A DNA stretch of 64,000 nt from JAJRVM01 sp041752115 (GTDB taxonomy: Bacteria > Planctomycetota > Planctomycetia > Pirellulales > Pirellulaceae), in the NCBI GenBank assembly GCA_041752115.1, contig JBGSHS010000119.1, forward strand, positions 62,001 through 126,000, given 5' to 3'. The notes beneath the pieces are model-generated. The model did not search any database. It saw only the letters and a program-made list of their open reading frames with translations, and was not told the origin of the DNA. The position numbers and the translations under genes were made by a program. Within the stretch, counting starts at the first letter, position 1. Each line of letters begins with the position of its first letter. Shown here in pieces: positions 17,560-26,478 of the stretch.

Positions 17560-19497
17560 TTATTGCGGGAAGGTCACGTGCAGCTGCGTTGATGCCGGCC
17601 CGGCCGCCTCGAGGTGCTCGGCAGTCCAAGCATCCGGTCGGTCCCGCCCCGCGTTGACTCGGTACGTTCCGGGCCCGTACAGAGGCGGTCGGAACCGTGT
17701 GCCCTCGATCCGAATGCTATACAACACCTCGCCGCTGGACTCGTCAGCCACCTGCACCACCGGGTCGACGGCGTTCTCAAAAACCAGCTCCGGCAGATAC
17801 GCCATTACCTTCCGGCCATCGTTGTCGGCAATCTTGAAGGTGACCGGCCAGCCGGGATACTGCGCTGTGTCGCCCTCTCCAACATCGGCATAGCGCGGCC
17901 AACACTCGAAGATCGTTTCGCGCGTCCTCTTGTTGAAGCGGATCAAGCCGTAACCGTCACCCAGCATCGCGATGGGATCGCGCTGGTTCTTGCGCATGAC
18001 GGCGATCTGGTCGAACCGCGGGTTCGCGTAGGCGATCATCGTCATGTGGTTGTAGAGCCCGTCCAGATAGTCGCCCGTCCACGGGAGCGGACTGCCCGGA
18101 ATCGGATGAACTCCCGCCTTCTCATCGGCAGGCCACCACCAGCGCCCGTAGTAGCTGTTGATGATCGCCGGGTTGGTGAAGGCATATGGTCCGTCACGAA
18201 ACTCCGTGATCCCATGTTTGACCACGACCGTCAGATGCTGGTCGCCACAGAGATGGCAGGCCTGCACACGGCGCAGTGCGGCTAATGCCTTATTGCGACC
18301 CGTCTGCGGCCAGCCATTGCAGTCGAGGTCGGCCAGCAGCCGGTTCTCTGTCGAACCGTGCAGATGCACCGCGCCACAGAAAGCCGTCTGGGAAAGGGCC
18401 GCTTTGATCACGGCTCCCGACCAGTCTTCGCTCCATCTGTCCAGGAAAGCGAGTTGCCGATCGCCCAGCAACTGAAGCCCGGGCAGATCAATCTGCTTCG
18501 GGTCGTAGCCGACCTCTTGAATATGATCGGGGCGCGGTCCCATCTGAGGGATCACGCCGTTGGGGCCGGTTTTGAACTTCCGATCCTCCAGAATCGCGAA
18601 GTCAACGCCTCCCACGCGCAGACGTGTGAAATAGGTTCCGATCTGTTGCTCAACAGGACGAGGATCGGCCGGATCGGGGAGATGCCACGTCTGGCACCGT
18701 TCCACCATGCGAATGTACTCGGCCGGATAGAAATAGCCGCCCGTATCTCCGGCTGGAGACTCCGCAACGATGCCCCCTTCACCCCACAGGTTGCCATGCC
18801 CGACATCGTGATCGTCGGGGATCGTGACGACCGGTCGATCCTTGATGATATCCTTGAACTGATGTCCCCAGAGCAGCCAGGCCGCTGTGTGTTCCTTGTG
18901 ATCGTAACTCTGATCGCCGGCGAAGAAGAGCAGATCCGGATCCTGTTTCTTGAGATTCTCGACAATCGTCGCCCGGTCGCCACGATCGGCATTCGAGTCG
19001 CAGGACAGTGAGCCGACAACAATGATGTCCTTGTCGACGGGGTCCTTGCGAATCAGCCCCTCGAACATCGCCTCTGCGCCATGGCAGACGCGATAGGGCA
19101 CGTCACGCGTGTTGTCCCACGACTCCAGCCGGAAGTGGGCTGACCAGCCAGGATAAAGGACCGTCGCCTTGGCCACTTCATGCCACTTGCCGTCCAGTTT
19201 CAGCTCAAGTCGCACTTCGCGCGATTCTCCGTCTCGCAGAGGATACAGCTGCGCCGACATTTTCAGGACACCGTGATCGTGCGTGTAGAGCGCGAAACCG
19301 ACCACCTGATCGCGCGGCACCTTCACGAACTGGGCCAGGAACCCGCCTCCTGTCTTGTCCCAGATATCGCTCCGGCAGGCCGTGTCGAGATCAATCCCCC
19401 GCTCGCCCGGAAAAGGCGAATCCTCGCCGTGCAACGCAATCGTCCCGGCCGCGGATGCAACCAGTACAACGACAGCAAGCTGTAACGAATGTTTCAT
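17560..19497 (-). CDS. Secreted PhoD-like metallophosphoesterase
   Basis: A 645-residue protein with a signal peptide (LQLAVVVLVASAAGTIALHG). An N-terminal beta-rich domain (~150 residues) precedes the catalytic core. The metal-binding blocks of PhoD-type phosphatases appear in order: IIVVGSLSCDSN, DLLFFAGDQSYDH, PVVTIPDDHDVGHGNLWGEGG and the late LCGDQHLTVVVKHGI. The family hydrolyses phosphomonoesters or diesters with Fe/Ca. The C-terminal ~120 residues add a beta domain. AGGG lies nine bases before the ATG. It may serve phosphate scavenging; no Pho-box was recognised. Confidence 0.88.
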   Translation of the reverse strand: MKHSLQLAVVVLVASAAGTIALHGEDSPFPGERGIDLDTACRSDIWDKTGGGFLAQFVKVPRDQVVGFALYTHDHGVLKMSAQLYPLRDGESREVRLELKLDGKWHEVAKATVLYPGWSAHFRLESWDNTRDVPYRVCHGAEAMFEGLIRKDPVDKDIIVVGSLSCDSNADRGDRATIVENLKKQDPDLLFFAGDQSYDHKEHTAAWLLWGHQFKDIIKDRPVVTIPDDHDVGHGNLWGEGGIVAESPAGDTGGYFYPAEYIRMVERCQTWHLPDPADPRPVEQQIGTYFTRLRVGGVDFAILEDRKFKTGPNGVIPQMGPRPDHIQEVGYDPKQIDLPGLQLLGDRQLAFLDRWSEDWSGAVIKAALSQTAFCGAVHLHGSTENRLLADLDCNGWPQTGRNKALAALRRVQACHLCGDQHLTVVVKHGITEFRDGPYAFTNPAIINSYYGRWWWPADEKAGVHPIPGSPLPWTGDYLDGLYNHMTMIAYANPRFDQIAVMRKNQRDPIAMLGDGYGLIRFNKRTRETIFECWPRYADVGEGDTAQYPGWPVTFKIADNDGRKVMAYLPELVFENAVDPVVQVADESSGEVLYSIRIEGTRFRPPLYGPGTYRVNAGRDRPDAWTAEHLEAAGPASTQLHVTFPQ

Positions 19498-19592
19498 GGT
19501 TTAGAGCCCTTATCGGGATGGGGCTTGAGGCTTGACAGTCTCAGGTCTCACCAAGGTCGATCCGTTGGCAGCGTTCGCCAACGGTGCGTTCG

Positions 19593-19633
19593 AACCGCAG
19601 AATATCGAACAACAAATGTCCAATCTCCAAGTG
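19593..19633 (+). repeat. TTCGATATTC-family repeat, left arm (disrupted copy)
   Basis: The same 41-base arm as at 19855 (aaccgcagaatatcgaac ... caagtg). The sequence after it departs from the full-length copies and leads into a GAGCAC array. It may be an element interrupted by the array. Confidence 0.75.
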
Positions 19634-19706
19634 TGCGGCGGCTTCTCTTCCCTGTTGATTGCTGGGTTGTTTGCAGGGCCAATCGAGCACGAGCACCGCT
19701 GGCGCT

Positions 19707-19757
19707 GAGCACGAGCAGGAGCACGAGCACGAGCAGGAGTAGGAGCACGAGCAGGAG
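19707..19757 (+). repeat. GAGCAC/GAGCAG hexamer array
   Basis: About eight tandem hexamers mixing GAGCAC, GAGCAG and GAGTAG. The minus strand reads CTCGTG/CTGCTC, which explains the Leu/Val-rich frames seen here. Slippage-prone and non-coding. Confidence 0.85.
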
Positions 19758-19854
19758 TTGGAGAGGACCGTAGCGGGCTGAGCGACGGCAGGATCCGGCT
19801 GGCGAGGATGTCCGGTTTTTTCCCTCGTGCTCGTGCGCGAATCCGCCCCCAGAC

Positions 19855-19992
19855 AACCGCAGAATATCGAACAAGGAAGGTCCAATTGCCAAGTGGAAGG
19901 AGCGAGTTTGCTGTCCCTGGCAGTCACCCGACTGTGGTTCACGCTCATCATCCTCATTCTCGTTCACACTGCGGCAGCTTATTCGATATTCT
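19855..19992 (+). repeat. Full-length 138-bp TTCGATATTC element, copy 1
   Basis: Begins aaccgcagaatatcgaac and ends ttattcgatattct, so the ends are inverted repeats around gaatatcgaa/ttcgatattc. It aligns without gaps to the copy at 27745-27882, also 138 bp. One plus-strand frame stays open through it and encodes a hydrophobic stretch (LWFTLIILILVHTAAAYSIF). Confidence 0.8.
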
Positions 19993-20408
19993 TTCGGCTC
20001 TCGGTCGGATTCTAACAGACCCGCTGATCCCGCGCAGTATCGCATCGTCCGCAAATCCGCCGACGATACTTCGGCGAGATCACGACGGACCGGCAGAGAA
20101 GACGGCGATGACCCAATGGCTTCAAACCAGTCTCCTGCCGGGCCAGCCCCGGATAGACACGCCACCCCCAACATTACTGGTTTCACCACTTTTGGGGCAT
20201 CATCCTGCCCAGTCCCTCCCCGCGACGTGTGAAGCATTTCATTGGGTGGCCGTTTCTCCCATAGTGCGTAATTTCCAGGGTTTAATCGGGGAAATGCTAT
20301 TAAACGATTCGTGGAATGATTAGCCCATTTCGCTGAATCTCCCAAACCACCGGAAAGAATGCTTCACAGCGTTGCCCTCCCCGGCGCGAACCGCCGAGCT
20401 TCCATGAG

Positions 20409-20447
20409 TGGTTGAAAATCAACCACCACATGGTTGATTTTCAACCA
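20409..20447 (+). promoter_or_regulatory. Paired palindromic operator-like site upstream of AAA_14/DUF4143 gene
   Basis: TGGTTGAAAATCAACCA and its exact reverse complement TGGTTGATTTTCAACCA are separated by five bases (ccaca). Each 17-mer is itself an inverted repeat (TGGTTGA/TCAACCA around three bases), so the site is two adjacent dyads as well as one 39-base hairpin. It ends 23 bases before the ATG. Binding of a dimeric repressor, perhaps an autoregulator, is inferred. Confidence 0.6.
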
Positions 20448-20461
20448 TTCGACGGTATATT
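20434..20461 (+). promoter_or_regulatory. Predicted promoter of AAA_14/DUF4143 gene
   Basis: TTGATT (20434-20439) and TATATT (20456-20461) are 16 bases apart and match -35/-10 consensus moderately. The -35 lies inside the second palindrome, which would allow occlusion. Transcription would begin only a few bases before ATG 20471, implying a leaderless or near-leaderless mRNA; indeed no strong ribosome site is present. Confidence 0.4.
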
Positions 20462-20470
20462 CTTGAGAAC

Positions 20471-21703
20471 ATGATCCAGCGCCACCTCACGGAACGCCTG
20501 CTCGCCGCTTTGCATGATACGCCCGTCATCTATCTCCAAGGCGCGCGCCAAACCGGCAAGAGCACGTTGGTTCAGGAGATCGCTCGCCATTCGCACCCAG
20601 CCCCCTATTACACGCTCGACTCGGCCGCGGTGCTTGCTGCGGCCCAAAGCGATCCTGAGGGGTTCGTCGCAGGTCTTTCCGGCCCGGCTGTGATTGATGA
20701 AGTACAGCGGGCCCCGGCATTGACCCTTGCAATCAAAGCGGCTGTGGACAAAGACCGCACGTCGGGACGGTTCTTGCTTACGGGGTCGGCAAGTGTCATG
20801 AATCTTCCGCGGATCGCGGAATCCCTAGCCGGCCGCATGGAACATCATACGCTGTGGCCGTTTTCGCAGGGTGAAATGGAAGGTCGGGATTCAGCGTTTG
20901 CGGACCGAGCCTTTGCTGGAGAGGTCGTGCGTGCAGCCAGCCAGGGCATTACCGAGGCTGAATTGCTTGACCGAATGCTTATTGGGGGATACCCGGAAGC
21001 TCAGACGCGAAAGAGGCCAGACCGGCGTGCTGCCTGGTTTGAATCGTACATTACCACGATCCTGCAGCGGGACGTGCGCGACATTTCCAACATCGAACAC
21101 CTGGCCGAAGTACCGAAGCTACTGGCACTCCTGGCGTCGCGAGTCTGTTCGCTCGTGAATTTCTCTGATATCGCACGAGCGCTCACGATGTCACAGTCGA
21201 CGCTGAAACGATACATGGCGTTACTCGAGGCAACGTTCCTCGTGCGACTACTGCCCGCCTGGTCATCGAATCTCGGCAAGCGGCTGATTAAGTCACCCAA
21301 GCTCGTGCTGACCGATACCGGCCTGCTAACACATATGCTGGGCCTGGACCGGGAGCGTGCGGTCTTCGATCGTGTTCTCTTCGGGCATGTACTGGAGAAC
21401 TTCGTCGCCATGGAGCTTGTCAAGCAACTCACGTGGAGCCTCGGGCGATTCGAACTGTTTCACTTTCGAACTACGTCAGGGCAGGAAGTCGACCTAGTGC
21501 TGGAGAACTCCGCAGGAGAGCTGGTGGGTGTCGAGGTGAAAGCCGGGGCCAAGGTAGAAGGCAAGGATTTTGCAGGGCTTCGGCTGCTCGCCGAGCTTAC
21601 GGGCGAGCGATTTCGCCGCGGCATTGTACTGTATACAGGTGAAAACGTCGTCCCGTTCGCCAGAAACCTCCACGCCTTGCCGGTCTCGTCCGTGTGGAGA
21701 TAG
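20471..21703 (+). CDS. ATP-binding protein, AAA_14 with DUF4143
   Basis: A 410-residue cytoplasmic protein. A Walker A loop (LQGARQTGKSTLV, ~residues 22-34) is followed by Walker B-like GPAVIDEVQRAP and a sensor-like GRFLLTGSASV. The C-terminal half is DUF4143: YITTILQRDVRDISNIEHL, a short winged-helix-like stretch (FSDIARALTMSQSTLKRYM) and the nuclease-fold-like end (LFHFRTTSGQEVDLVLEN ... GVEVKAGAKV). The E-V-D-L-V and E-V-K-A pattern resembles a PD-(D/E)xK core. These proteins are widespread, horizontally mobile and of unproven function. It is transcribed alone behind the paired palindrome. Confidence 0.9.
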   Translation: MIQRHLTERLLAALHDTPVIYLQGARQTGKSTLVQEIARHSHPAPYYTLDSAAVLAAAQSDPEGFVAGLSGPAVIDEVQRAPALTLAIKAAVDKDRTSGRFLLTGSASVMNLPRIAESLAGRMEHHTLWPFSQGEMEGRDSAFADRAFAGEVVRAASQGITEAELLDRMLIGGYPEAQTRKRPDRRAAWFESYITTILQRDVRDISNIEHLAEVPKLLALLASRVCSLVNFSDIARALTMSQSTLKRYMALLEATFLVRLLPAWSSNLGKRLIKSPKLVLTDTGLLTHMLGLDRERAVFDRVLFGHVLENFVAMELVKQLTWSLGRFELFHFRTTSGQEVDLVLENSAGELVGVEVKAGAKVEGKDFAGLRLLAELTGERFRRGIVLYTGENVVPFARNLHALPVSSVWR

Positions 21704-21794
21704 ACGCGCGAAGGCACCGCCCCGAGACGGTGCAAGGGCGTCCGGGCAGGGGCCACGTCACTGTGAGCGTTCATGCTTTCTTCGGCCCCATCCA

Positions 21795-24700
21795 TCATGG
21801 CGCTGTGACGTCCAGGTAGACCGAATGGCGACCGTACGTCTCGAAGAACGGCTTGAGCTGCAGGTCACCCAGCCGGAAACGCAGGCTGCTGGCATCTCCC
21901 TCGATGGATCGCCCGACGTCACGGGGATCGAGCTGCACCTTTCTCCACTCCGACCGCGATCCGGATTCCTCGACAGCCAGCAGGACTGGTCCGTAGAAGA
22001 TGCTCGCGATGTTCCGCTGGTCCATCACTCGGCTGAGCCAGAAGCTCATCGGCATCCGCAGTTCCACGCTGTCGCCGTTGGTCCAGGTCCGATCGAGCGT
22101 CAGGTACTCGCCAGGAGCCGCCTGGATCGGCAGGCTTGCCCCGTTGAGCGAGACATGCACGCCCTGGGTGGCCCAACGCGGCACCCGGATCATGAGGGCG
22201 AATTGTCCCGATCCGTCGATCGTCAGTTTGGTGTGATCCGAGTACGGAAAGCTCGTCGCCTGCGTGATTACCAGAGCACGTGCTCGCCAGTTGAGCGTCG
22301 AGGGAACGAACAGGTTCACATACAGCTGGTGGTGATCTGCGCTCTGGAAGTAGATCGAATCCTGGAGTTTGGTGTGACTCTCCAAGGCGGTGCCGTTGCA
22401 GCAGGTGAAGCTGTCCATTTCGGCATTACCAAATTGTTTCCGTGCTCCCGGATTCAATGGCACGTGATACGTATTTCCAGGATCGTTTTCGGCCACCGAA
22501 GCGAGAATGTGATTGTAGAAACCGCGCTCGTAGTAATCCATGTACTCCGAATCCACCGCATACATGAAGAGCTGACGGCTCAGTTTCAACAGGTTGTACG
22601 TCGCGCACGTTTCATTCTGACCGGCCTTCGAAAAACCGTTGCGAAACAGGCTGTCCGGCTCGGCGGTAAAGCACTCGGCATTATTCGGCCTGCGAGCTCC
22701 CGCCACGCCTCCAATGGCATACATATACGAACCGGTACAGAGATGCCAGAAGTTGTCGGCAATGTCGTAGTAGCGCAGGTCATGGTTGCAGCGGTAGATT
22801 TCCAACGCGCCGGTAATCTGCGGAATGTGCTGATTGGCGTGCTTGCCCCGAATCGTATCGACGTTGCAGGCCAAGCCATGCGTATGCTCGGCGTTTCCAA
22901 AGAAGAACTCGGCATTGTCGAACAGCTGAGCACACTCCAGAAATCGCGCATCGTCCGTCAGTCGATACAGGCGGGCCAGGACCTCATTCATTCCGCCGAA
23001 CTCGCCGGCAATGTAACGATTCCACATGTCGATTCGCACCGGTGCCGGCACGCGTTGCAGACGCTGATACACCCACAGTCCCATGCCGCGAGCTACCTCC
23101 AATCCCTGTTCGTTTCCGCCGATTTCGTAACAGTCGAGCAAGCCGGCGAGGATCTTGTGCAGCGTGTAGTAAGGAGCCCAGATCTGATCGTTCCCTCCGC
23201 CATAGGTGGCCCCTTGCTCGAGCATGATGAACTGGTCCGGCGGATACGCACTGAGATAGCCGTGGCCCCAGTTCCAGTAGTCGGTGCGGATTGCGTCTCG
23301 GCTGAGATCCGAGGTGTAGCGGTCGCGACCCGGTCCCGGCGGCACCGCCGTCGGATCGGCCGTGCATTGTCCACCTGCTTCGCTGGGCCTGCCCGATTTT
23401 TCGGCAAGATCATCCAGCGTCTCGACCAGGTAGTCCATCTTCTGCTTGAAAACCGTTCGCAATCGCTCGTCACCTGCACTGCTGGCGTAGGCCTGTGCCA
23501 TGGCCGACAGGTAGTGTCCGGTAGCATGCCCGCGCAGTCGCGTGGTCTGGCTATCCCAACCGCCCAGCGGCCAGGCCCCTTCCGGCTGTTGTTGACCAAA
23601 GGCGTCACGAAACATATAGAGGAAGCAGTCAGGATTGGTGGCCGCCAACGCATGGATGAACTTATCACGGTTCTTCATCAGCGGCGTAGCACGTCCCTGT
23701 TCGTCTTTGTTTAGCGTGACGTCCCCGAGCGGAAACGGTTCCAGCAATCGCACGGGCGTCTCAGCAGGACGGTCTGGCATGGGGAGCACGCTGATCACGG
23801 CCTTCGGCTGAAGGTCGGTGCCAGGTACGCTTCCGACAATCGTGTAGGTTCCCACTTCCTGGACCTGAGCGTTATCTCGGGGCGCTGGCCAGAGCACGCG
23901 CACATCCGCTGCTGAATCCTCATGCTGGAACTTCGCAGGAACCAGGAGCGGCAGGCGAGGGAGCCGTCCGACAATCGTCTCCACGTGCACGTCGGCCACC
24001 GAAACCAGCGGCGCTCCATAAGTCTTAGAGAATGTCGACTCCCCGCTCAGTGGTCGCTCCGCTTCCGGTGCTGCCGGCATATCGGAAGCGGCCGCAGTAC
24101 TATTGACAGTTGTCTTTCGTTGGATGGCCGCCACCTGCGCGTCCGTCAGCGCTATGGAGTAGATCCGAACGTCGTGCAACTTGACGTTCGCCGTCGGGTC
24201 CGCAGAGTACTGTGACTTGCCGACAAACAGGTGGTTCTTACTCTTGTCTTCCAGACTCAGCACATCCTCGAGCTTCGCCTGAATGTTCTCTGCACGGCCG
24301 ACCCGCTTGCCGTCGGCGTAAGTGGTCAGAGTTCCCTGGGTCGCATCGAGCACAACAGCCAGATGGACCCAGCGATCGAGAGCGATGCGCGGCGAAGTCG
24401 GTCCCTGTTCGCCGGCCCAGCCTGATGTCGTAATGCGAGCACGGAAGCCACTGTCGGATGGTCCGCCAAAGGGCGTGCAGAAGAAGCTGGCGGTCGTGCC
24501 TTGCCCGAAGTCGAAAAATCGCTGCCACGGCGAGTCGGACCGGAAGAATACCCAACCGGTAACACTGATGGTGTCGAGTTCGGTCAGGGCGTCACCGGGC
24601 AGCACCAGGTAAGCCCCGTTTGCCCCATCCAGCGAAAGGACGCGCCCGAAGCGGGCGTCGTCGACATATGTTTCTGGTCCGCCGAGAACCGACGCGTGTC

Positions 24701-24887
24701 GGCCGTTCCTCGACCAATCCTCGGCATTGCCGGCCAGGACGTACCGGGCCGCCAACGCCGTTTCGCCGATGCCGTCGAGGAACTGGTTGCCTTCGGACTG
24801 CTGCCCGCGAGCGTCCAGCGTCAGTCCCAAGAACAGGACCGATCCCAGGCACAAGAGCAAGGAAACCGCTTCGGCAAAACGCACCAT
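21795..24887 (-). CDS. Secreted LamG-GH127 beta-L-arabinofuranosidase
   Basis: A 1,030-residue protein from ATG 24887 (MVRFAEAVSLLLCLGSVLFLG, signal peptide; AAGGTGG upstream). A longer frame from 24932 has no signal-like start. Residues ~35-240 form a LamG/concanavalin-like domain (LSLDGANGAYLVLPGDAL, LDRWVHLAVVLDATQG). A short Ig-like region follows, then the GH127 (former DUF1680) catalytic domain from ~residue 380: PLGDVTLNKDEQG, GHATGHYLSAMAQAYAS, WAPYYTLHKILAGLLD. The zinc/nucleophile residues match bifidobacterial HypBA1: Glu759 and Cys761 in QNETCATYN, and Cys829-Cys830 in SFTCCNGT. It is predicted to release beta-L-arabinofuranose from plant or algal glycoproteins or pectins. Confidence 0.92.
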   Translation of the reverse strand: MVRFAEAVSLLLCLGSVLFLGLTLDARGQQSEGNQFLDGIGETALAARYVLAGNAEDWSRNGRHASVLGGPETYVDDARFGRVLSLDGANGAYLVLPGDALTELDTISVTGWVFFRSDSPWQRFFDFGQGTTASFFCTPFGGPSDSGFRARITTSGWAGEQGPTSPRIALDRWVHLAVVLDATQGTLTTYADGKRVGRAENIQAKLEDVLSLEDKSKNHLFVGKSQYSADPTANVKLHDVRIYSIALTDAQVAAIQRKTTVNSTAAASDMPAAPEAERPLSGESTFSKTYGAPLVSVADVHVETIVGRLPRLPLLVPAKFQHEDSAADVRVLWPAPRDNAQVQEVGTYTIVGSVPGTDLQPKAVISVLPMPDRPAETPVRLLEPFPLGDVTLNKDEQGRATPLMKNRDKFIHALAATNPDCFLYMFRDAFGQQQPEGAWPLGGWDSQTTRLRGHATGHYLSAMAQAYASSAGDERLRTVFKQKMDYLVETLDDLAEKSGRPSEAGGQCTADPTAVPPGPGRDRYTSDLSRDAIRTDYWNWGHGYLSAYPPDQFIMLEQGATYGGGNDQIWAPYYTLHKILAGLLDCYEIGGNEQGLEVARGMGLWVYQRLQRVPAPVRIDMWNRYIAGEFGGMNEVLARLYRLTDDARFLECAQLFDNAEFFFGNAEHTHGLACNVDTIRGKHANQHIPQITGALEIYRCNHDLRYYDIADNFWHLCTGSYMYAIGGVAGARRPNNAECFTAEPDSLFRNGFSKAGQNETCATYNLLKLSRQLFMYAVDSEYMDYYERGFYNHILASVAENDPGNTYHVPLNPGARKQFGNAEMDSFTCCNGTALESHTKLQDSIYFQSADHHQLYVNLFVPSTLNWRARALVITQATSFPYSDHTKLTIDGSGQFALMIRVPRWATQGVHVSLNGASLPIQAAPGEYLTLDRTWTNGDSVELRMPMSFWLSRVMDQRNIASIFYGPVLLAVEESGSRSEWRKVQLDPRDVGRSIEGDASSLRFRLGDLQLKPFFETYGRHSVYLDVTAP

Positions 24888-24972
24888 CCCAGGCCACCTT
24901 ATCACAACACGAACGTCGCAGAACGGATACAATGCAGCTCAGGATAGTCTCTCGAGCAACGTTTCGCCATCG

Positions 24973-25121
24973 TCGCCTTTCGCTCCGCGAAAGTAGCGCC
25001 GTCGGACGCATCCCGCACATCGACGGCGGAGGTGACGCCCGAACACGTACAGAGCGCCTCGTCGGGTGGATCTTCGTGCCGAACAGGCAGCGGTCCGCTA
25101 CTTTCGCGGAGCGAAAGGCGA
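24973..25121. repeat. REPIN-like pair of CTTTCGC palindromes, 99-bp loop
   Basis: Two exact inverse 25-mers (24973-24997 and 25097-25121), each containing the hairpin core CTTTCGCTCCGCGAAAG or its complement. They face each other across 99 bp between the GH127 gene and the next small gene. The same core occurs at 58023. Confidence 0.8.
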
Positions 25122-25269
25122 CCATGGCCGCCCCGTCTCCCGTCCCGCTGGCGGGCGCTGCCTTCAGCTGCTAAGCTGCGACGACGTGTGGCTTGGGTGC
25201 TGCTCGTGTCCACTCCTGTCGTATCAGCGGCCCCTCTCGCCGGCAATCTCGAACTGCGAGTTCTTGCGT

Positions 25270-25641
25270 ATGACAGTCACCGCGCGATTGGTGTTCTCGT
25301 GCCTGCTTGCGTGCAGCTGCATATCTTCTATCGCGGCGAACCAACTGGACTATACCATCACGTGGGTAGGCAACTCCTTTTCGGGCGCCGACGACAAGTG
25401 GGTCCAGAATGTCTTCACAGGCGGCTGGGAGGAGCGCGGCAAGATCTGGGTCAATCGCATGTCCGATGGCAGAGAAGTGGGTGTGCTTGAACCGGATGAG
25501 TCGGTCGGAGGTGTCGAAAATACCGGCTGGATTGATCTGTTGACGGGAATCTCGGCATTCCGCAGGTCGGACGGCGAGTATCTGATCTTCGTCGAAGAAA
25601 ATGCCCGCGCCAAATGCCTGATTTATCGCTGGAGGCCCTGA
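25270..25641 (+). CDS. Small secreted hypothetical protein, possible internally shortened gene
   Basis: A 123-residue frame with a signal peptide (MTVTARLVFSCLLACSCISSIA). The mature part starts LDYTITWVGNSFSGADDKWVQN, a phrase I associate from memory with the opening of much longer secreted planctomycete proteins, and ends in GEYLIFVEENARAKCLIYRWRP, which looks like a different family's C-terminus. No strong ribosome site is present. It may be a genuine small exported protein or a remnant joining two ends. No function is assigned. Confidence 0.5.
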   Translation: MTVTARLVFSCLLACSCISSIAANQLDYTITWVGNSFSGADDKWVQNVFTGGWEERGKIWVNRMSDGREVGVLEPDESVGGVENTGWIDLLTGISAFRRSDGEYLIFVEENARAKCLIYRWRP

Positions 25642-25755
25642 CCGGCTGCTGTGGAAGAGTCCATTGTTGCATTCTGTTACCGCATCCTTCGCGCTGTCCC
25701 GAATCACAAACCGTCACCAGAATGATCCCCACGTCCGCACAACGGGAGATACATC

Positions 25756-25962
25756 GTGGCGTTGGACGGTCGAATCATGACTGCTGGAATTGCCATCGCG
25801 CTGATCGTCATGGGAATCGCCACTCTTCGCCGTCAGGCGAGGGCGGTCAGTTGCCCTCGTCATTGTCACACGGCCGGACGAATTGCCATCGTGGTCGGCT
25901 GGACAGCGATGATGGGAGGAGTCAGCCTCCTCGCCTACACGCTGCTGGCGCTGGAGAGTTAG
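25756..25962 (+). CDS. Small membrane protein, two predicted helices
   Basis: A 68-residue frame from a GTG with GGGAG seven bases upstream. Two hydrophobic segments (IMTAGIAIALIVMGIATL, and IAIVVGWTAMMGGVSLLAYTLL) flank a basic, Cys/His-containing loop (RRQARAVSCPRHCH). The layout suggests a hairpin in the membrane with the loop in the cytoplasm. No family was recognised. Confidence 0.5.
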   Translation: MALDGRIMTAGIAIALIVMGIATLRRQARAVSCPRHCHTAGRIAIVVGWTAMMGGVSLLAYTLLALES

Positions 25963-26478
25963 CCGGTTAGCCCGTCGCCTGTTCGCCGCCTCGCCGGCAC
26001 TGCGGAGATATAGCCTGCGTATTGAGCAAGAGAAGTAGCGATGCTCGCCGCCGTGACGGATTGATTCATGCGCCCGACGGGCTCGCATTCGGCCCGACGC
26101 ATCGACGATCTGGCACCTCCAGGGCAGTAAGATACGGGGAAAACCAACTTCGGCGTCGCTCCTGTAGCCATGCTCGCGCAGAGCGTGGAACACCGGTAAC
26201 GAACCAAGGCTTTCCTGCCGCGCTGCTAAGATACGAAGATTGAACGAGTAACCATTATTGGCCAATGTCGGCTCTCGCCCGATTCAGCTTGGATCTATTG
26301 TTCGTCTCCCCGCCAATTCGATGACAAGGACTCTGGAAGATATCACCAGGTTGCCCAATAATGGAAGGGCGGCAGCGCCGAGCAACCTGCGAGACTGCGC
26401 TGCCTGACGTGAGCGTTGCCGAGAGTGCTTCCTTAGGCAATCCGCCAGTCCGAATTTTAGAAGACCGGAGGTCACAGC
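25963..26478. other. Intergenic, no supported gene
   Basis: Only short frames occur, without domains or ribosome sites. It should include the promoter of the gene at 26479. No hairpin or repeat of note was identified. Confidence 0.4.

Noticed and set aside
19548..20345. 265-codon minus-strand frame with a Leu/Val-rich stretch
   Set aside because: The hydrophobic run is the translation of the GAGCAC hexamer array and repeat elements; no ribosome site or conserved sequence.
21570..23714. 714-codon plus-strand frame
   Set aside because: Antisense to the GH127 gene, whose active-site residues are all present on the minus strand.
24973..25121. Possible CRISPR-like repeats
   Set aside because: Only two inverse copies exist, in face-to-face orientation, with no regular spacers or cas genes; a REPIN-like arrangement explains them.
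25714..26265. 183-codon minus-strand frame
   Set aside because: Antisense to the small membrane protein with a proper ribosome site; Arg/His-rich composition typical of shadow frames.
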